Shown piece by piece: positions 1 to 11,400 of a DNA stretch of 64,000 bases (its first letter is position 1; each line of letters opens with the position of its first letter). Below the pieces are notes generated by a model that saw nothing but the letters and a program-made list of their open reading frames with translations, made no database searches and was not told the origin of the DNA. Made by a program: the position numbers and the translations under genes. The stretch is from Leguminivora glycinivorella (lineage: Eukaryota > Arthropoda > Insecta > Lepidoptera > Tortricidae). The stretch spans positions 7,954,783 through 8,018,782 of the forward strand of contig NC_062980.1 of assembly GCF_023078275.1 (NCBI RefSeq). Direction: 5' to 3'.

Positions 1-483
1 ATAAAAAATCCTTAAATCGTTGATGATGTACGTTTTAGTTAAACAACTGTTTAGGCTTATTGCACGGTTGTTATGAGGTTGTATTCATAAACCCATTTTA
101 GCGGTGGTTTAACTAATTTGCACTTGATGAACTGTTTAGGCTTATTATGTTGGCATTATTGACAAATCATAGACAAAAACGTGGCTGAACACTACATTAA
201 AAAAAAGTTTGACAGCCATTTGACAGCCGCTCTAGAAGGGAAATCGTAAATTTAGAAACTAGATGGATGGTTTTATTGTTTTATTTAACCTGTGATCTGA
301 ATTCGTATTAATATTTGAATAGGAATAGCGTCTGTGGCACATTCATAAATAAAGATCGTGTGACGGGCGATTTTATTTTAACCTCGGCGACCGGCGACCG
401 GCGACCACCATACAATTGATACAATCCGCGCGTTGTGAGCCTTTCTTAACTTTCCAACATTGACAATAATATAATCCTCATCT

Positions 484-505
484 ATGATCCATGAAGACAA
501 ACCAG
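484..505 (+). other. isolated ATG segment followed by a consensus splice donor
   Basis: ATG ATC CAT GAA GAC AAA CCA G is followed by GTAAGC, a strong donor. A strong acceptor (TGTCTTTTTCAG) lies at 1189-1200. Splicing the two gives an in-frame open segment starting DSDNSIFSLGPS and a stop at 1268-1270, with AATAAA shortly after. It could be a 29-codon micro-ORF, or chance. No homology is recognised. Confidence 0.15.
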
Positions 506-566
506 GTAAGCTTACACTTGTATATTTATTTCTTAATATACACTGTTGTAATGGTGCGAGTAGTGT

Positions 567-662
567 CCCTTGTCAGTCATGTTTGTATGAACTTGAGTTG
601 AACGATAACGATACCCCTTGTCAGTCATGTTTGTATGAACTTGAGTTGAACGATAACGATAC
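567..662 (+). repeat. 48-bp tandem duplication (2 copies)
   Basis: The unit beginning CCCTTGTCAGTCATG occurs at 567-614 and again at 615-662, almost identical. Because 48 is a multiple of three, an open frame through it repeats SCLYELELNDND. I take that frame to be chance. Confidence 0.8.
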
Positions 663-714
663 CTAGACCTACTCTAATAGTAATAAATCAAACCTGCTTG
701 TGGTTATTTTGTTC

Positions 715-875
715 TTACTAATATTATAAATGGGAAAGTGTTGTTTGTCCGTCTTTCACGGCAAAACGGAGACAAATTGACGTGATTTTTTAAGTGGAGA
801 TAGGTGAAGGGATGGAGAGTGACATAGGCAACTTTTTTCCACTTTCTAAGCGAAGCCGCGGGCAAAAGCTAGTAG
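715..875 (+). mobile_element. lepidopteran dispersed repeat (Helitron/SINE-like, TATTATAAATG...GCGAAGCCGCGGGC...GCTAGT)
   Basis: The sequence runs from ACTAATATTATAAATGGG to GCGAAGCCGCGGGCAAAAGC. I recognise these as ends of an abundant lepidopteran non-autonomous repeat, probably Helitron-like. The class is from memory and should be checked by library search. Confidence 0.5.
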
Positions 876-1218
876 GTACATACGTGTCTTGATGTAGTTT
901 ACTCATGAACAAAACTAAAATGTAATTTTTAGGTTATCTATGTTATTATAAATCATGCTATATAAAGAGAGTTAATAAGATTGTCTTCTGTACTGTGGAG
1001 TAAACACTCCTAGCCTAGTTTGGGCACTTGTCCACCGGACATTGCCCGTGTAATATGTAAAACTTGTGTTTCTTCTTAAATAAATTTACTTACTAGTACA
1101 ATCTATAATTAAAATTAGGACTATCACATAAATAGCAAGAAATGAAAGAAAAACATGTTCATTAAAAATATTTTATTTATGTCTGATGTGTCTTTTTCAG
1201 ATTCTGACAATTCCATCT

Positions 1219-2047
1219 TCAGCTTGGGGCCGAGCCAGCAGAGGGAGGCAGCAAACTGTAACAAATGAAAACTATAAACTACCATGATTTTGAGCAAATG
1301 TAAATAAATATTTTTAATAAGAGGAAAGTCTAGTTTAATTTTCCTAAATAAACATTATGATTTGTTTTATTTGCCCAGTTGAAATGTACATTACATTACA
1401 TACATTTTTTATATGAAAAATTTATGTAAAAATGTCATTTGAACTCACTCCAGTTGGTTAGTGAAGTGAGTAGGCAGTAATCATTTATCTATTATTGCAA
1501 ATTTAATAGGACATAGCAATTCTATTTTTACTTACATTCCATTCCATTTTGTCCTTGCCCGATGCATGGCAGCAAGTCAAATGTGACAGGGACGGGCTAA
1601 ATGAAAATTAATACTAAAGGAAGCTCAGGTAAAATATAAAATTATATACAAATAGGTACATCCATGAGTGTAAAATGTACCTAAACCATACATTTTTGTG
1701 CTAGGTTCCTTTGCATATTATATTGTAGAATAAAATGATTACCGGAGTAATATAAAGGACAGTTGAGTGGCAGTAAAAAATACAATTGTACTTACCTATG
1801 TTGTTATGTTATTTGTGATGGTCGGCGGGGTGAGCTACTTTCATACTAATATGATAAATTAGTAGGAAAATAGCTAACCTCTGGCGATGAGATATGGGAA
1901 AAAATTGGTACCTAGGTAAGTAATACAAACATTTTACCTGTGATGACTTTTTTTCACTTGATGGCCAAATTGGACACAACTTTTCCAGTAACATGCCAGC
2001 ATAGGTTGCATCGCTTCATTAAAAGTTTCATTACTGCCAGACAACAT
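1219..2047 (-). CDS. possible two-exon small gene on the opposite strand within the Slmap 5' intron
   Basis: On the minus strand a good acceptor (TTTACTTTCAG) precedes 2053. Only one of three frames is open through 2053-1938; it contains ATG at 2047 and reads MLSGSNETFNEAMQ, then ACYWKSCVQFGHQ. A donor (CAG/GTAAAA) follows. A second good acceptor (TTTGTTACAG) precedes 1255, where the phase-matched frame gives SLLPPSAGSAPS and TGA at 1221-1219. AATAAA follows on the minus strand at 1177-1172. That would be 48 codons if ATG 2047 is the start. No family is recognised; the same DNA has competing plus-strand splice signals. Confidence 0.22.
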
Positions 2048-2386
2048 TTTTACCTGAAAGTAAATTATAAACTGATAAAAATATAATTATAATAAAATAA
2101 TTTGATTTGTCCCTATATTGAAAGTAAATTGTTATTTTTAATTAACATCAGGCTGCAAAACATGACATATTATATATTTCAACATTATAATTTTGCAGCA
2201 TGGTAATCAAACAAACATTGCAATATATCTACAGGTAATAACATGAGGGTGACTGTAATGCAAATACAATAGGATTGTTATTCATCTCCAGGTGGAGACC
2301 ATATTATTATGCTTTTGATATAACCTTACTAAGCTAAGGTATCTTATATTTAACCTGTTTGTTGTAGAAATAACTTAAATTTAAGT

Positions 2387-2480
2387 GGTCTAGCACAACC
2401 GTGCGTTCTCACGCGCGAGTCCTTTCCTATATCTAGTACGATTTGAAGTTTGAAGTACATATGGAAAGGACTGGCACGCC
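2387..2480 (+). mobile_element. MITE, GGTCTAGCACAAC family, copy 1
   Basis: Begins GGTCTAGCACAACCGTGCG, ends GACTGGCACGCC, and shares its outer and central segments (CACGCGCGAGTCC) with the copy at 3289-3384. No coding capacity. Confidence 0.5.
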
Positions 2481-2811
2481 TGATAAGAGACGTCGGCAAG
2501 TAGATAAGTAATGAAAACTAAAGGGTTTACATACCTATTTCTGCCACCTCGCCTCTGAACTCGTTCCCTATATAATGCACTTTTTCTTCGACACGATCAA
2601 AAGTCTGTTACCTCCTTCAGTTTAGGTATATAAGTAGCTCGCATTTCACACAACACATATTATTTTGGTTTTGCGCCACTTCATAATAATTTTAGCTTGT
2701 CAATTTAATTACACATAAATCATAATACATTTTTCTGAGAAAATGTAAGAACAGGCAACAAACACTCGTCTCAGAGGGTTCATGAGTTGCTGTCAAAAGC
2801 CAGCTGATGTG

Positions 2812-2824
2812 AGGCGGCCATCTT
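2812..2824. promoter_or_regulatory. YY1-like GGCGGCCATCTTG site
   Basis: GGCGGCCATCTTG is the core of a motif found at TATA-less promoters in animals. On the minus strand it reads CAAGATGGCCGCC, with a good start context but a frame that closes after 13 codons. It may mark a transcription start for the small minus-strand gene nearby. This rests on the motif alone. Confidence 0.25.
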
Positions 2825-3276
2825 GTATTATAGCGCTAAAATCCCGTTAAACTGGGGTCGGGCTCATTTTAAAATTTCGAAGATTTACACAACAGATGAT
2901 GTACTGTTTAGCGCTAATGTGCGTTTATGAATAAGGTTTTTTGACATCGGCACATCAACAACGTTTTAAGTAGGTTGTAACTTTTTATGAATAAGGCCGT
3001 TAGTCTCTAACATTTAAAATATCTCCGTTCGAATCCGAATAGAAGTATATTCAACCTATTAACCGACCTCCAAAAAAGGAAGTGGTTCAAACCGTTCAAG
3101 GTTCTACTTTTGATTTCGTTATGATGACTCGATGCCATTAATAAAGACAAACAGCTGACGATTGTAGGCTAAATGAAGAATAAAAGAGCGAAATGAAGTG
3201 AACAGATCCACCAAGATACCACAAAATAAGGCGCATTGAAATCTAACAGGGCGAATAGTTAATGTACACTATAATA

Positions 3277-3452
3277 TACAGTCAGTTCCAGGCGGTCTAT
3301 CACAACTTGTGCTCTCGCCCGCGAGTCCATACATCAAACGCGACTTCAAGTATGAAGATTGAACGCAAGTTGTGCTAAGCCTGGAGAAATATAAAACCCC
3401 CCTGTAGAAATATATTTTCGAGGGGGGTCACTTCTCTCTGCAGCTAACTGTA
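3277..3452 (+). mobile_element. mariner-like MITE (TA CAGTCAG...CTAACTG TA) with another MITE inserted in it
   Basis: The outer element starts TA-CAGTCAG and ends CTGCAGCTAACTG-TA, the same termini as the intact copy at 5874-5957. Its left arm is interrupted at about 3289-3384 by a second element whose ends (GGTCTATCACAACTTG and CAAGTTGTGCTAAGCC) are inverted repeats of each other. Confidence 0.6.
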
Positions 3453-4734
3453 CGTACATACATTTTTTGACCGAAGTCTGATAATAAAACTTATAAAGGA
3501 AGTGACGGATACGAACAACACTCTTTATAGAGCGACTTTCGTACAAAAGTAGGTCATGATCGAACGGAGCAAGACTTCATTTTAATAGGTTATGCTTCAG
3601 TTTCTAGGCGATGGCCAGTTTCGGCTTTGTGGAGTTTAGAGTTCTTACGAATGAAGCGATAACTTGAAAAGTAGACTTAACCCTGTTTACGAAACGTCTG
3701 TGTAATTAGTAATTACTTAGCAGAACCTACTATTAAAGCATAATTGTTGCCTACTACTACTACGTAGGTTTCATTACTGCTGTTCCTTTACGCACTGCAA
3801 TAGGTATTATAAAGGACCACCTAAGCCGTTTGCGCTGATAAGTTTTAAAGCACAACTCGGACACTGGCGATCAAATATATGAAATAAAGAAAGATTTTTT
3901 TTTGTATATATGAAAGAGACGCGTTCCTAGCACACAGTCTAAGCTCGTGTAGGTGAACGCGTACCATGCTTGTATGAGTGAAATATGACAGGCTGACTGT
4001 TCGCGTTTTTGACAGGCGGTAACTGTGAGGTAACCGAGAGGGGGTGGGCTTCGCTTTCAGCGGGAGCGGGAGTGGCCAATAGCCATACTGTACGATAGTA
4101 CTCTTTATTATACTGTGATTTAAAGACTGTTCCAAGTTTCCGTAAAATATGTGGTATGCTGGGATTACTATGTTGGCCCATAGCTTACATAGTATCAGAA
4201 AATAAGGTTTCACGGAATTATTGTGGAGAAGCTTGGCGTAATAAGGATTATTAAGGATGGAAGTTATACAGCCTAATTTTAGGATTCCATATATTCGTAA
4301 TTTAATTATCAATTATGAAAACCCAAACAACGACTAAATCATAAACTGCCGATCAAAATGTAGCCTACAACACAAGGCGCCATTGTGTGCCCGTAATTTG
4401 GAGGTCGACATTAGACACGAGCATTGTTGCATTGCATTCTATAATTTCAGCTATCTGGCATCGAGCCGCCGGGCACGGAATGTCTTTTGTGTGACCGCTT
4501 GTTTGTTTTGTCAACACTATCCGATCAGATGACTTGCAAAGTTTTTGCTGGAAATTATCAGTCACATATATCGTTATCAGCATCTGTAACTTGTTGGTCC
4601 AATGAAAGTTTCAATTATAGTGAAATTTCCAGGAACGTTTGAAAAAAAAAAGCTTTTTTGGAAACTTCTCGCAACTTGTACGACAATATCTGACCTATCT
4701 GTACGAGTATTAATTAGACGAGTTAGTAGCCGAG

Positions 4735-4830
4735 CCACTGATATGACGAGTGGCGATAAATTAAAACACGACAGAAGGGAGTGTTTTAAATCGACACGAG
4801 TTACGAACTTCCTTTTTTACGCACTTTCAT
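4735..4830 (+). mobile_element. fragment of ACGAGTGGCGATA...CACGAGTTACGAA repeat family
   Basis: Shares CGACACGAGTTACGAA and GGGAGTGTTTTAAATCGAC with 48945-49025, where a longer copy lies. Non-coding. Confidence 0.6.
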
Positions 4831-5265
4831 CGTAATGTACTATTATGCTTCAAGAACGATTGCAAGTTGTAATAATTGAGGCTTTCTAGTTACCTATGTT
4901 GCCTTTAGCATCTTGTCACAGATTATTAATAAGTTACTAATGTAACAGATCCCTCACTTGCCCGCAAAAAGACAAATACATACGCTTTATTTAACTAATA
5001 CTAATAAGTTACTACGTAAAACTCAGAAGAATAGTAGGTACGTGCCACACGACTACACAGGCGGGCCCGTGGCGCCCCTCGGCCACTTGTTCATTCGAAT
5101 GAACGGCTAGCGTGTAGGACTGTAGGTACTTAACGCGCGACCGCGAGCGAGTGACGTAGGCCTGATCTGACTACTACGTCTTGTCTTACGTCATAATCTA
5201 AACCTCGCGACACAAAACTGGCCATCCATTGTTTACATTTCTGACTAGCATCTGTTTGTTGACAG

Positions 5266-5406
5266 GACAACCAAAGCAGCAACGGCACGTTCATCAACAA
5301 CAACCGGTGCTCGATATCCAAGGAGCAGGAGCCGCACGAGGTGTTCTCCGGGGACGTGGTCCAATTTGGCATTCCCGTCGTTGAGAATGCTACCAATTCG
5401 GAAAAG
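5266..5406 (+). CDS. Slmap: Slmap exon: C-terminal FHA strand region
   Basis: 47 codons, phase 0 at both ends. The acceptor is TTGTTGACAG and the donor AAG/GTAATA. The product begins DNQSSNGTFINNN, the FHA loop around the conserved NGT motif, and continues with PHEVFSGDVVQFGI. The equivalent human segment is the SSNGTFIN...SGDIVQFG region. The preceding FHA exon was looked for in 1-5265 and not found. Confidence 0.9.
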
Positions 5407-8400
5407 GTAATATATGGTACTTACTTCAACTGGAGGTCAACCAAGAAAAATGAGAATTGAACTATCGTTCGTTGAAAATCAAGCATTAAATAAAAAGTTT
5501 CTCGTTGTTTTCGCGGTAGGCTCTGGTGTCGACTATAGGTACACTACTTGTGTATAGTGTAGGTACAGTAGGACCAGTAGGTATGTCCCGCTTGCACACC
5601 GAAGCAGCGCGCGGGGATTCGCATTCAATGTAAAGACAGCTGAAGTCAGAATCAACAGTTCTTCAGCTTCACTTAATTCGATATCAGATACGGGGTTTAA
5701 CTTAAAGAGGGTGAAGGTGTAAAAGAGCATCTCGGGAATGGGTCACAACACAAGCAGAGGACTCGTGAATTAGTCTTGTGTTTGTTGTGTTTAAGAAGTC
5801 TTCAAATACCTCGTGTACAAATATCATGATTTATTTACTATGCTTGTTTAATGTATTCATATTCTGTATAATGTACAGTCAGCTGCAGAGAAATGTAGAC
5901 CCCCTTGTATACAAATTTGTATGCAGAGGGGTCTACTTTTCTCTGCAGCTGACTGTACATGTACATGCATATTCTGTAAAGTGTCAATTGACTGATTTTC
6001 ACGAAGTAACTTTTGCTAAAACTACGGAAGTCAGTGGTATATAATGATAATGACTAATATGACCATGTCGAATGTCAGTGTTATACTTATCGCTAATTAC
6101 CACTTGACGGTTTTATGTTTAGGTTACCTACATTTAGGTATTTTTTATTCCTCTAAAATAACTCTGTTCAAAATTAGGCCGTATTAATAACTGATTCGCC
6201 GGTTTCCTACGTTCTGATAGTATAGGAGTTCGATAACGTGCGGCACATAATTCAACGACATTTCCGCTACCATGTATATACATTTTTTATCGCTAATGCG
6301 AGAGACTTCATAAATTATATAGACTGGTAATTTCTTCAGACACGCTCTGGCTGGTTATTGATGGAATTAATTTAGCCATGCGTTAGTTATTTATACTTTA
6401 GTAAGTTCTTGTGTGTTAGTTTGGTACTGCAATACCAATTTTAGTCTTTTAGAGGGGATTCATTTCAATGAAGTCAACCCTGAGACTTCATCAAGTGTTG
6501 TTCAGACTTCATAAACTTGTTCTGACTATCTGTATTAATGCTAGTTAGTAGTTACCTATCTATTTACACGAACAATTAGAGCTACATCGAACGGTTGTCA
6601 CTACAACTACGCGCTTTGTTTCCCACGGAAACAGCCAACAGAACACATTCGTAACAGATCTTTGTTTTTGTCATATAAATGGAAGTATCACACTGGCTCT
6701 CGGAGCCGCTAATAAGGAAGTAGCTTCTTTCCTTATCAGTCAGATTTTATGCAGAAACATTCTTCTGTAGAGCTCCACGTGTATCGTTAAGAACTCAAGT
6801 AGGAACCAAATGGTATAGGAATGACATTTAAGTCATAATTTCAATAAATTCTACGCTCTATATTGGGGTTAATTGCTAATAAGAAATAAAGAAGTTTTAG
6901 AACTTTTCCGCTACCCTACAATCGCGTGATAAGTAGATACTTATCACGCGAGAGACTAGATAGTCAAACTCTCAGTACTTTAGAACAAAAAACTTTTTGA
7001 TAACTATGTAATTGTCCATTGAGTTATGTCTGACACACTGTTTGTGAATATTTACCAGTTATTCCTCCACATTACACGAGTAAAATATAAAAGTGGGACT
7101 TAAGTTACGCCGCGTTTTGCTGCCCTGTATCGAACAGATTTTAAAATGTATGCAAGGATTCTATGCCATCTAGGTGACTAGTAGTTTGCAAATCGGATTC
7201 GATGAAATGTATGTTTGCCTGCTCGGTGTCCGCAGGCACCGAACCCGCTTCCTAATACCCGCATCTTTCGAATTAGTTGCAAATGTTGCAATGCAATGCG
7301 ATGCGAGTAATGTGATGGCGTATCGCGTGACAAGTGACATAGCGGTTAGTAACATAACGACCCAGCTGAGGCAATGATTATGCACTAGGATTCCATTTAA
7401 CGCCTTTCTCTCATTTAGTACACTGTAAACAAGCTAGTTAGTACTAGGGCCTACATTTACATTGTAGGCTAACTAAGGCAAGGTGCCTTTATTTAGCATG
7501 CGTTGCGTATTCGCGGTTACATTTATCATCCTCTTGCGTTTATGTTTAATATCTGAACGATATTTCTTGGTGTAGTTTGTCAATGTAAAGTTTGAAACTT
7601 TGTATGCAGGCTGCCCATGAAGCATATTTTACGACTGAATACAACACGTAATACCATTATTTGTAAAATTTTAATTACTTGCTATATCGTAATTATTGAA
7701 CATTCGTAGTCAGATCGTTCGTTCGTTCGTGAAAACGTCCCTATAAATGGATGTATTGAAAAATTTGCATACTACTATCTACTCCGGTAGATAATGCAAG
7801 GTAAAAAGAAAATGATTAGATAAATGGATAAAAAAATAAACTGTGGAATGAATTGTCGCCAGTGGTATTTCCGGACCGATAAGACCTTCAAACCTTCAAG
7901 AAAAGAGCTTACACCCATCTTAAAGGCCGGCAACGCATCTCCAACACTTCTGGTGTTTCGAGTGTCCATGAATTACTTGCATCACACTGATTGCACTAAA
8001 GCAAAAAAAAAGTACCGACTTAGCTATACGCCTTATAATAGTTCGGGCAAACATATAATGAAGCTTGAGAGACACTGCATATACTGATTTTAATAATCCC
8101 TCTGTACAAATCAAGCTTTCTTTAAACACATTTTGTTCCACAGAACACGTTCCCGCCCGTGGTCGCGTTACTCAAGCTGTTCCACCCCGATGGCAAAGAG
8201 GCGAAGCTGTCCTTCAACCCCACCATGACTACACCGCTGCACCTCAAGGAACTGTACCAGCTGAACAACTTCGTGCAGGTACATAGTGTTTACTCCTATG
8301 GTTTCCCTGTGGCCGCGCTACTCCAAGCTGTTCCATCGCGATTACAAAGAGGCGAAGCTATCCTTCAAGCCCTCCTTGACAACGCCGCTTCAACTCAAGG

Positions 8401-11400
8401 AGCTGTACCAGCTGAACGACTTCATTCATATTTTAACCTTGTGACCGCCAGAGACATCAACCGACGCGCGTACAACTGCTATCCTTTGACCTCCAAAGAT
8501 GTCAACTGACGCACGCATTACATCCCAATGGCAAACTCCGGCAAGGTTCATGTTAAAAACTAGTTATTTGAGAATAAAGGTTATCTCCTAGTTGTTTTCT
8601 CTAATACTACGAGAAAACGCCATGCTCTAATGTCGGGAGCTAAAACTAAACTTTATTCGTGAGTACCATTAAAACAAAAAAATGTGTTAAAACCGGATGT
8701 GATACGATATGAACTGTATAAGTACGAATCTACGAATAGACACGCAATTGTTTACCAGAAAACAATAAACAATATCTACTGATATGTCAACCGTTACGGC
8801 ACCGAGTTTATTGTTATGAATTCCTTATTAACGGCGTTGATAATTTTCAACAAATAGGCCTGAGATTTGGTGCTGTTTACGTCGATCATATGTCTTTACT
8901 TACTCACAGAAGCGTCCTTATGCATCATGTGCAACATGGTCCTTTTTATCCGAAATATTGTGGGCATTTCAGATGGAAAAGTACTCGAGCTTGAAGCATA
9001 CCTATTCTGATAGAAACCCACAAGTATAAAGTTTCTTACACGTTTTTGCGTGGTGTAATATGGCAGTTGTGGCTTACACTTAATTACATCATGTTACATC
9101 TTCAAGGACAGGACTCGTTTGTTTACCGAATTCGGAATAGCGGCTTCCCTTGCATCGATATTGTTATTTAGTATGAGCAAAGACATATGTAACTCCGTAA
9201 AGACAGATAAAGTCTAAGAAAAAAACGTACCTGAAAACCATACAGAAAAGGTACGGTGACCTAGATGGCGATACACCTTCGGGGGACGCTCGGCTAGCTG
9301 GCGCTAATATTAATAATTGACATTTTAACACATGTGGTTTACAAGCTAAGAATATGGGCTAAATTGTCAAAACTGAGGTTCAAAAGTTTTAAGCTTGTGT
9401 CGAGAGATGGCAGTCTATGCACTGTGATTACACATTTTACTTTGACAGTAACTCTCTATAATACTCGATCCTCTTTGGTATGAGTTTCCAGGGTTACAAA
9501 GATCCAAGTTCCTAAAATGGGTCGCGTATGTTTCGACTTAAGGCAAATCGTTAATATTCTTTCTCGTTCTCATAAAGACCTGGAAATTATTTCAATCAGA
9601 CAGCTCCATTTACACAAGTAAAGTCTGTAAATTGTAATTTTTGTAGTCTTCTAGGACGGTTGCAAAAACAAAAAAAAAATGTTATCGCGTTTACGAAGTG
9701 CCAAGTGAACATTTTGTTCGAGTTTTGCATTTACAACAAATCGTCTATATAGCTCGTGCCATTCACGAGGACTCGCAGACTTGTCAAATCTAACCTTTAA
9801 TCGTATGGAATTACGGACCAAAGCACGAGTCTTCGTAAATGACACGATATACTTTGTTTGACTTAGCTCGCCACGCCGGTCTATCGGAACTGGTAATACT
9901 CGTTCTAGTCTAAAACCAGGCACAATCAAATGAATAGTCAAAGATATTGTACAATACCTTGATCTTTTCCTGTTTTCCGTTACTTTTTTATGGAATATTA
10001 TATCATTGAGTATTTTGCAACTAAAGATGCGATCAAGTCGCTCTGACTCGATAAAGCGCGCAGTCTTTAGCTGAATGGGTGTAAAGTAAATCATGACATG
10101 GTCATTTTTATAAACTACCTATGAAAATTACTAGTTTGATATATAGGTATTTGTACATATACAATGCACTACAATATTTTTTTTTAATATTTGCTTTATT
10201 TTTATTATTTTGTGAAACAAGGCCAACAGAACGCGTACATTTTCGCATGTAGGTATAATAATATTGAAGTAGACTGAATCACCTAAATTAAAGTTCGCGT
10301 GACAGAATGGGTGTAAATCACAATAAAATATGTAAATTACGTAGACCGCTTGAGAATACGGCCTTTGGTTAGCTTTTGGTTTGTATTTGTCGTCTATATG
10401 CTGTCTAAGTTAATTATTTCATTAGTAAACAATTCAAAATAGTGCTTATAGATCGAAGTCACAGGTCACAGTTATCATATTTATGTGCTCAAACACAATT
10501 CCGTAAATTCTTGTTTCGTCTTGAATTAATCGTTTATGAGCTGTAGTATTCGATTTTATTTCAAAATAGTTACAATATTTATTAAGAATTGACAACATTT
10601 CATATTTTTGAGTACTACTTTTTATTACAACTAGGGAACAAATCAAATTATTTTTATTGAAAATTTTTTGATTTGTTCTTTTTTCAAGTAGTCACACTAC
10701 TATATAGTTTACTACTTTTTATTGTTTGGTCTGAAACAAATCAATAATAAAAGATACACGTATTTTTTATTTTTCAAAAAAACTGCTATTTTAGCGCTTA
10801 AATCCCTTTATAATACTACTTCGAGCAGAAAGAGCGTAAGTTACAAACGTCAAGACTCAACTTAATGATGCCATGTGTTGTTTCATACACCTAAGAAAAC
10901 GACAAAATCATTCCTAAAAAGAAAGTTTTAACAGTCAGCTTAAACAGTCCGAGATATCTGACTGTCAAGTGTCACTGTCAACAAATATTGAATAACTACA
11001 AGAATATTATATACCATGGATTTTGCGTGCCGACCAATGAGTTGAAGCCAGGTTCATTCACCTTTACTCCTATGTTCTATCTCTTTCCGACACTGTGATG
11101 TATTGCCAGATTAGTTACTAAAAAAAACGTATAAAACATTCTTCAATCAAATTGACTTACTTTTCTTTGTATTATACGAAAAAAAACTCAATCAAAAACC
11201 TTATTTCTCCGGTATTTACCTCCTGCGTACTATGGGAACACTAATAATAAAAAAATATGCCCGATATGTCAGAATTGTCAAAAGTCATTCACCGATTCAG
11301 ATATTTATTTTGCGAAATAAACGTTTTTCGACGATTTACTTAAGTTCTGCGCTATGTATTGCATAGTGAACCATTGTGGAAGTAAATGGAAACCGAAATC

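Larger units (their letters stand above)
5407..8143 (+). other. Slmap intron, no gene recognised apart from listed repeats
   Basis: AT-rich intron. I see only the MITE at 5874-5957, the palindrome at 6922-6951 and a repeat fragment at 7886-7985. The overlapping open frames on both strands at 7170-7385 show no recognisable domain. Confidence 0.6.

Noticed and set aside
3845..4312. 155-codon minus-strand open frame
   Set aside because: AT-biased, no recognisable motif, not supported by splice signals. Treated as chance.
4451..4645. + strand open segment after TATAATTTCAG (LSGIEPPGTECLLCDRLF...)
   Set aside because: It has an acceptor-like start and stays open, but there is no donor, no conserved motif and no link to Slmap phase.
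1..5265. Upstream FHA exon of Slmap inside the window
   Set aside because: I looked for a frame with the GRS / SRNHA-type FHA core ending in a donor and found none.
9651..10094. 147-codon minus-strand open frame in a Slmap intron
   Set aside because: No domain recognised and no splice or promoter context. It could be an old mobile-element remnant, but nothing supports a gene.
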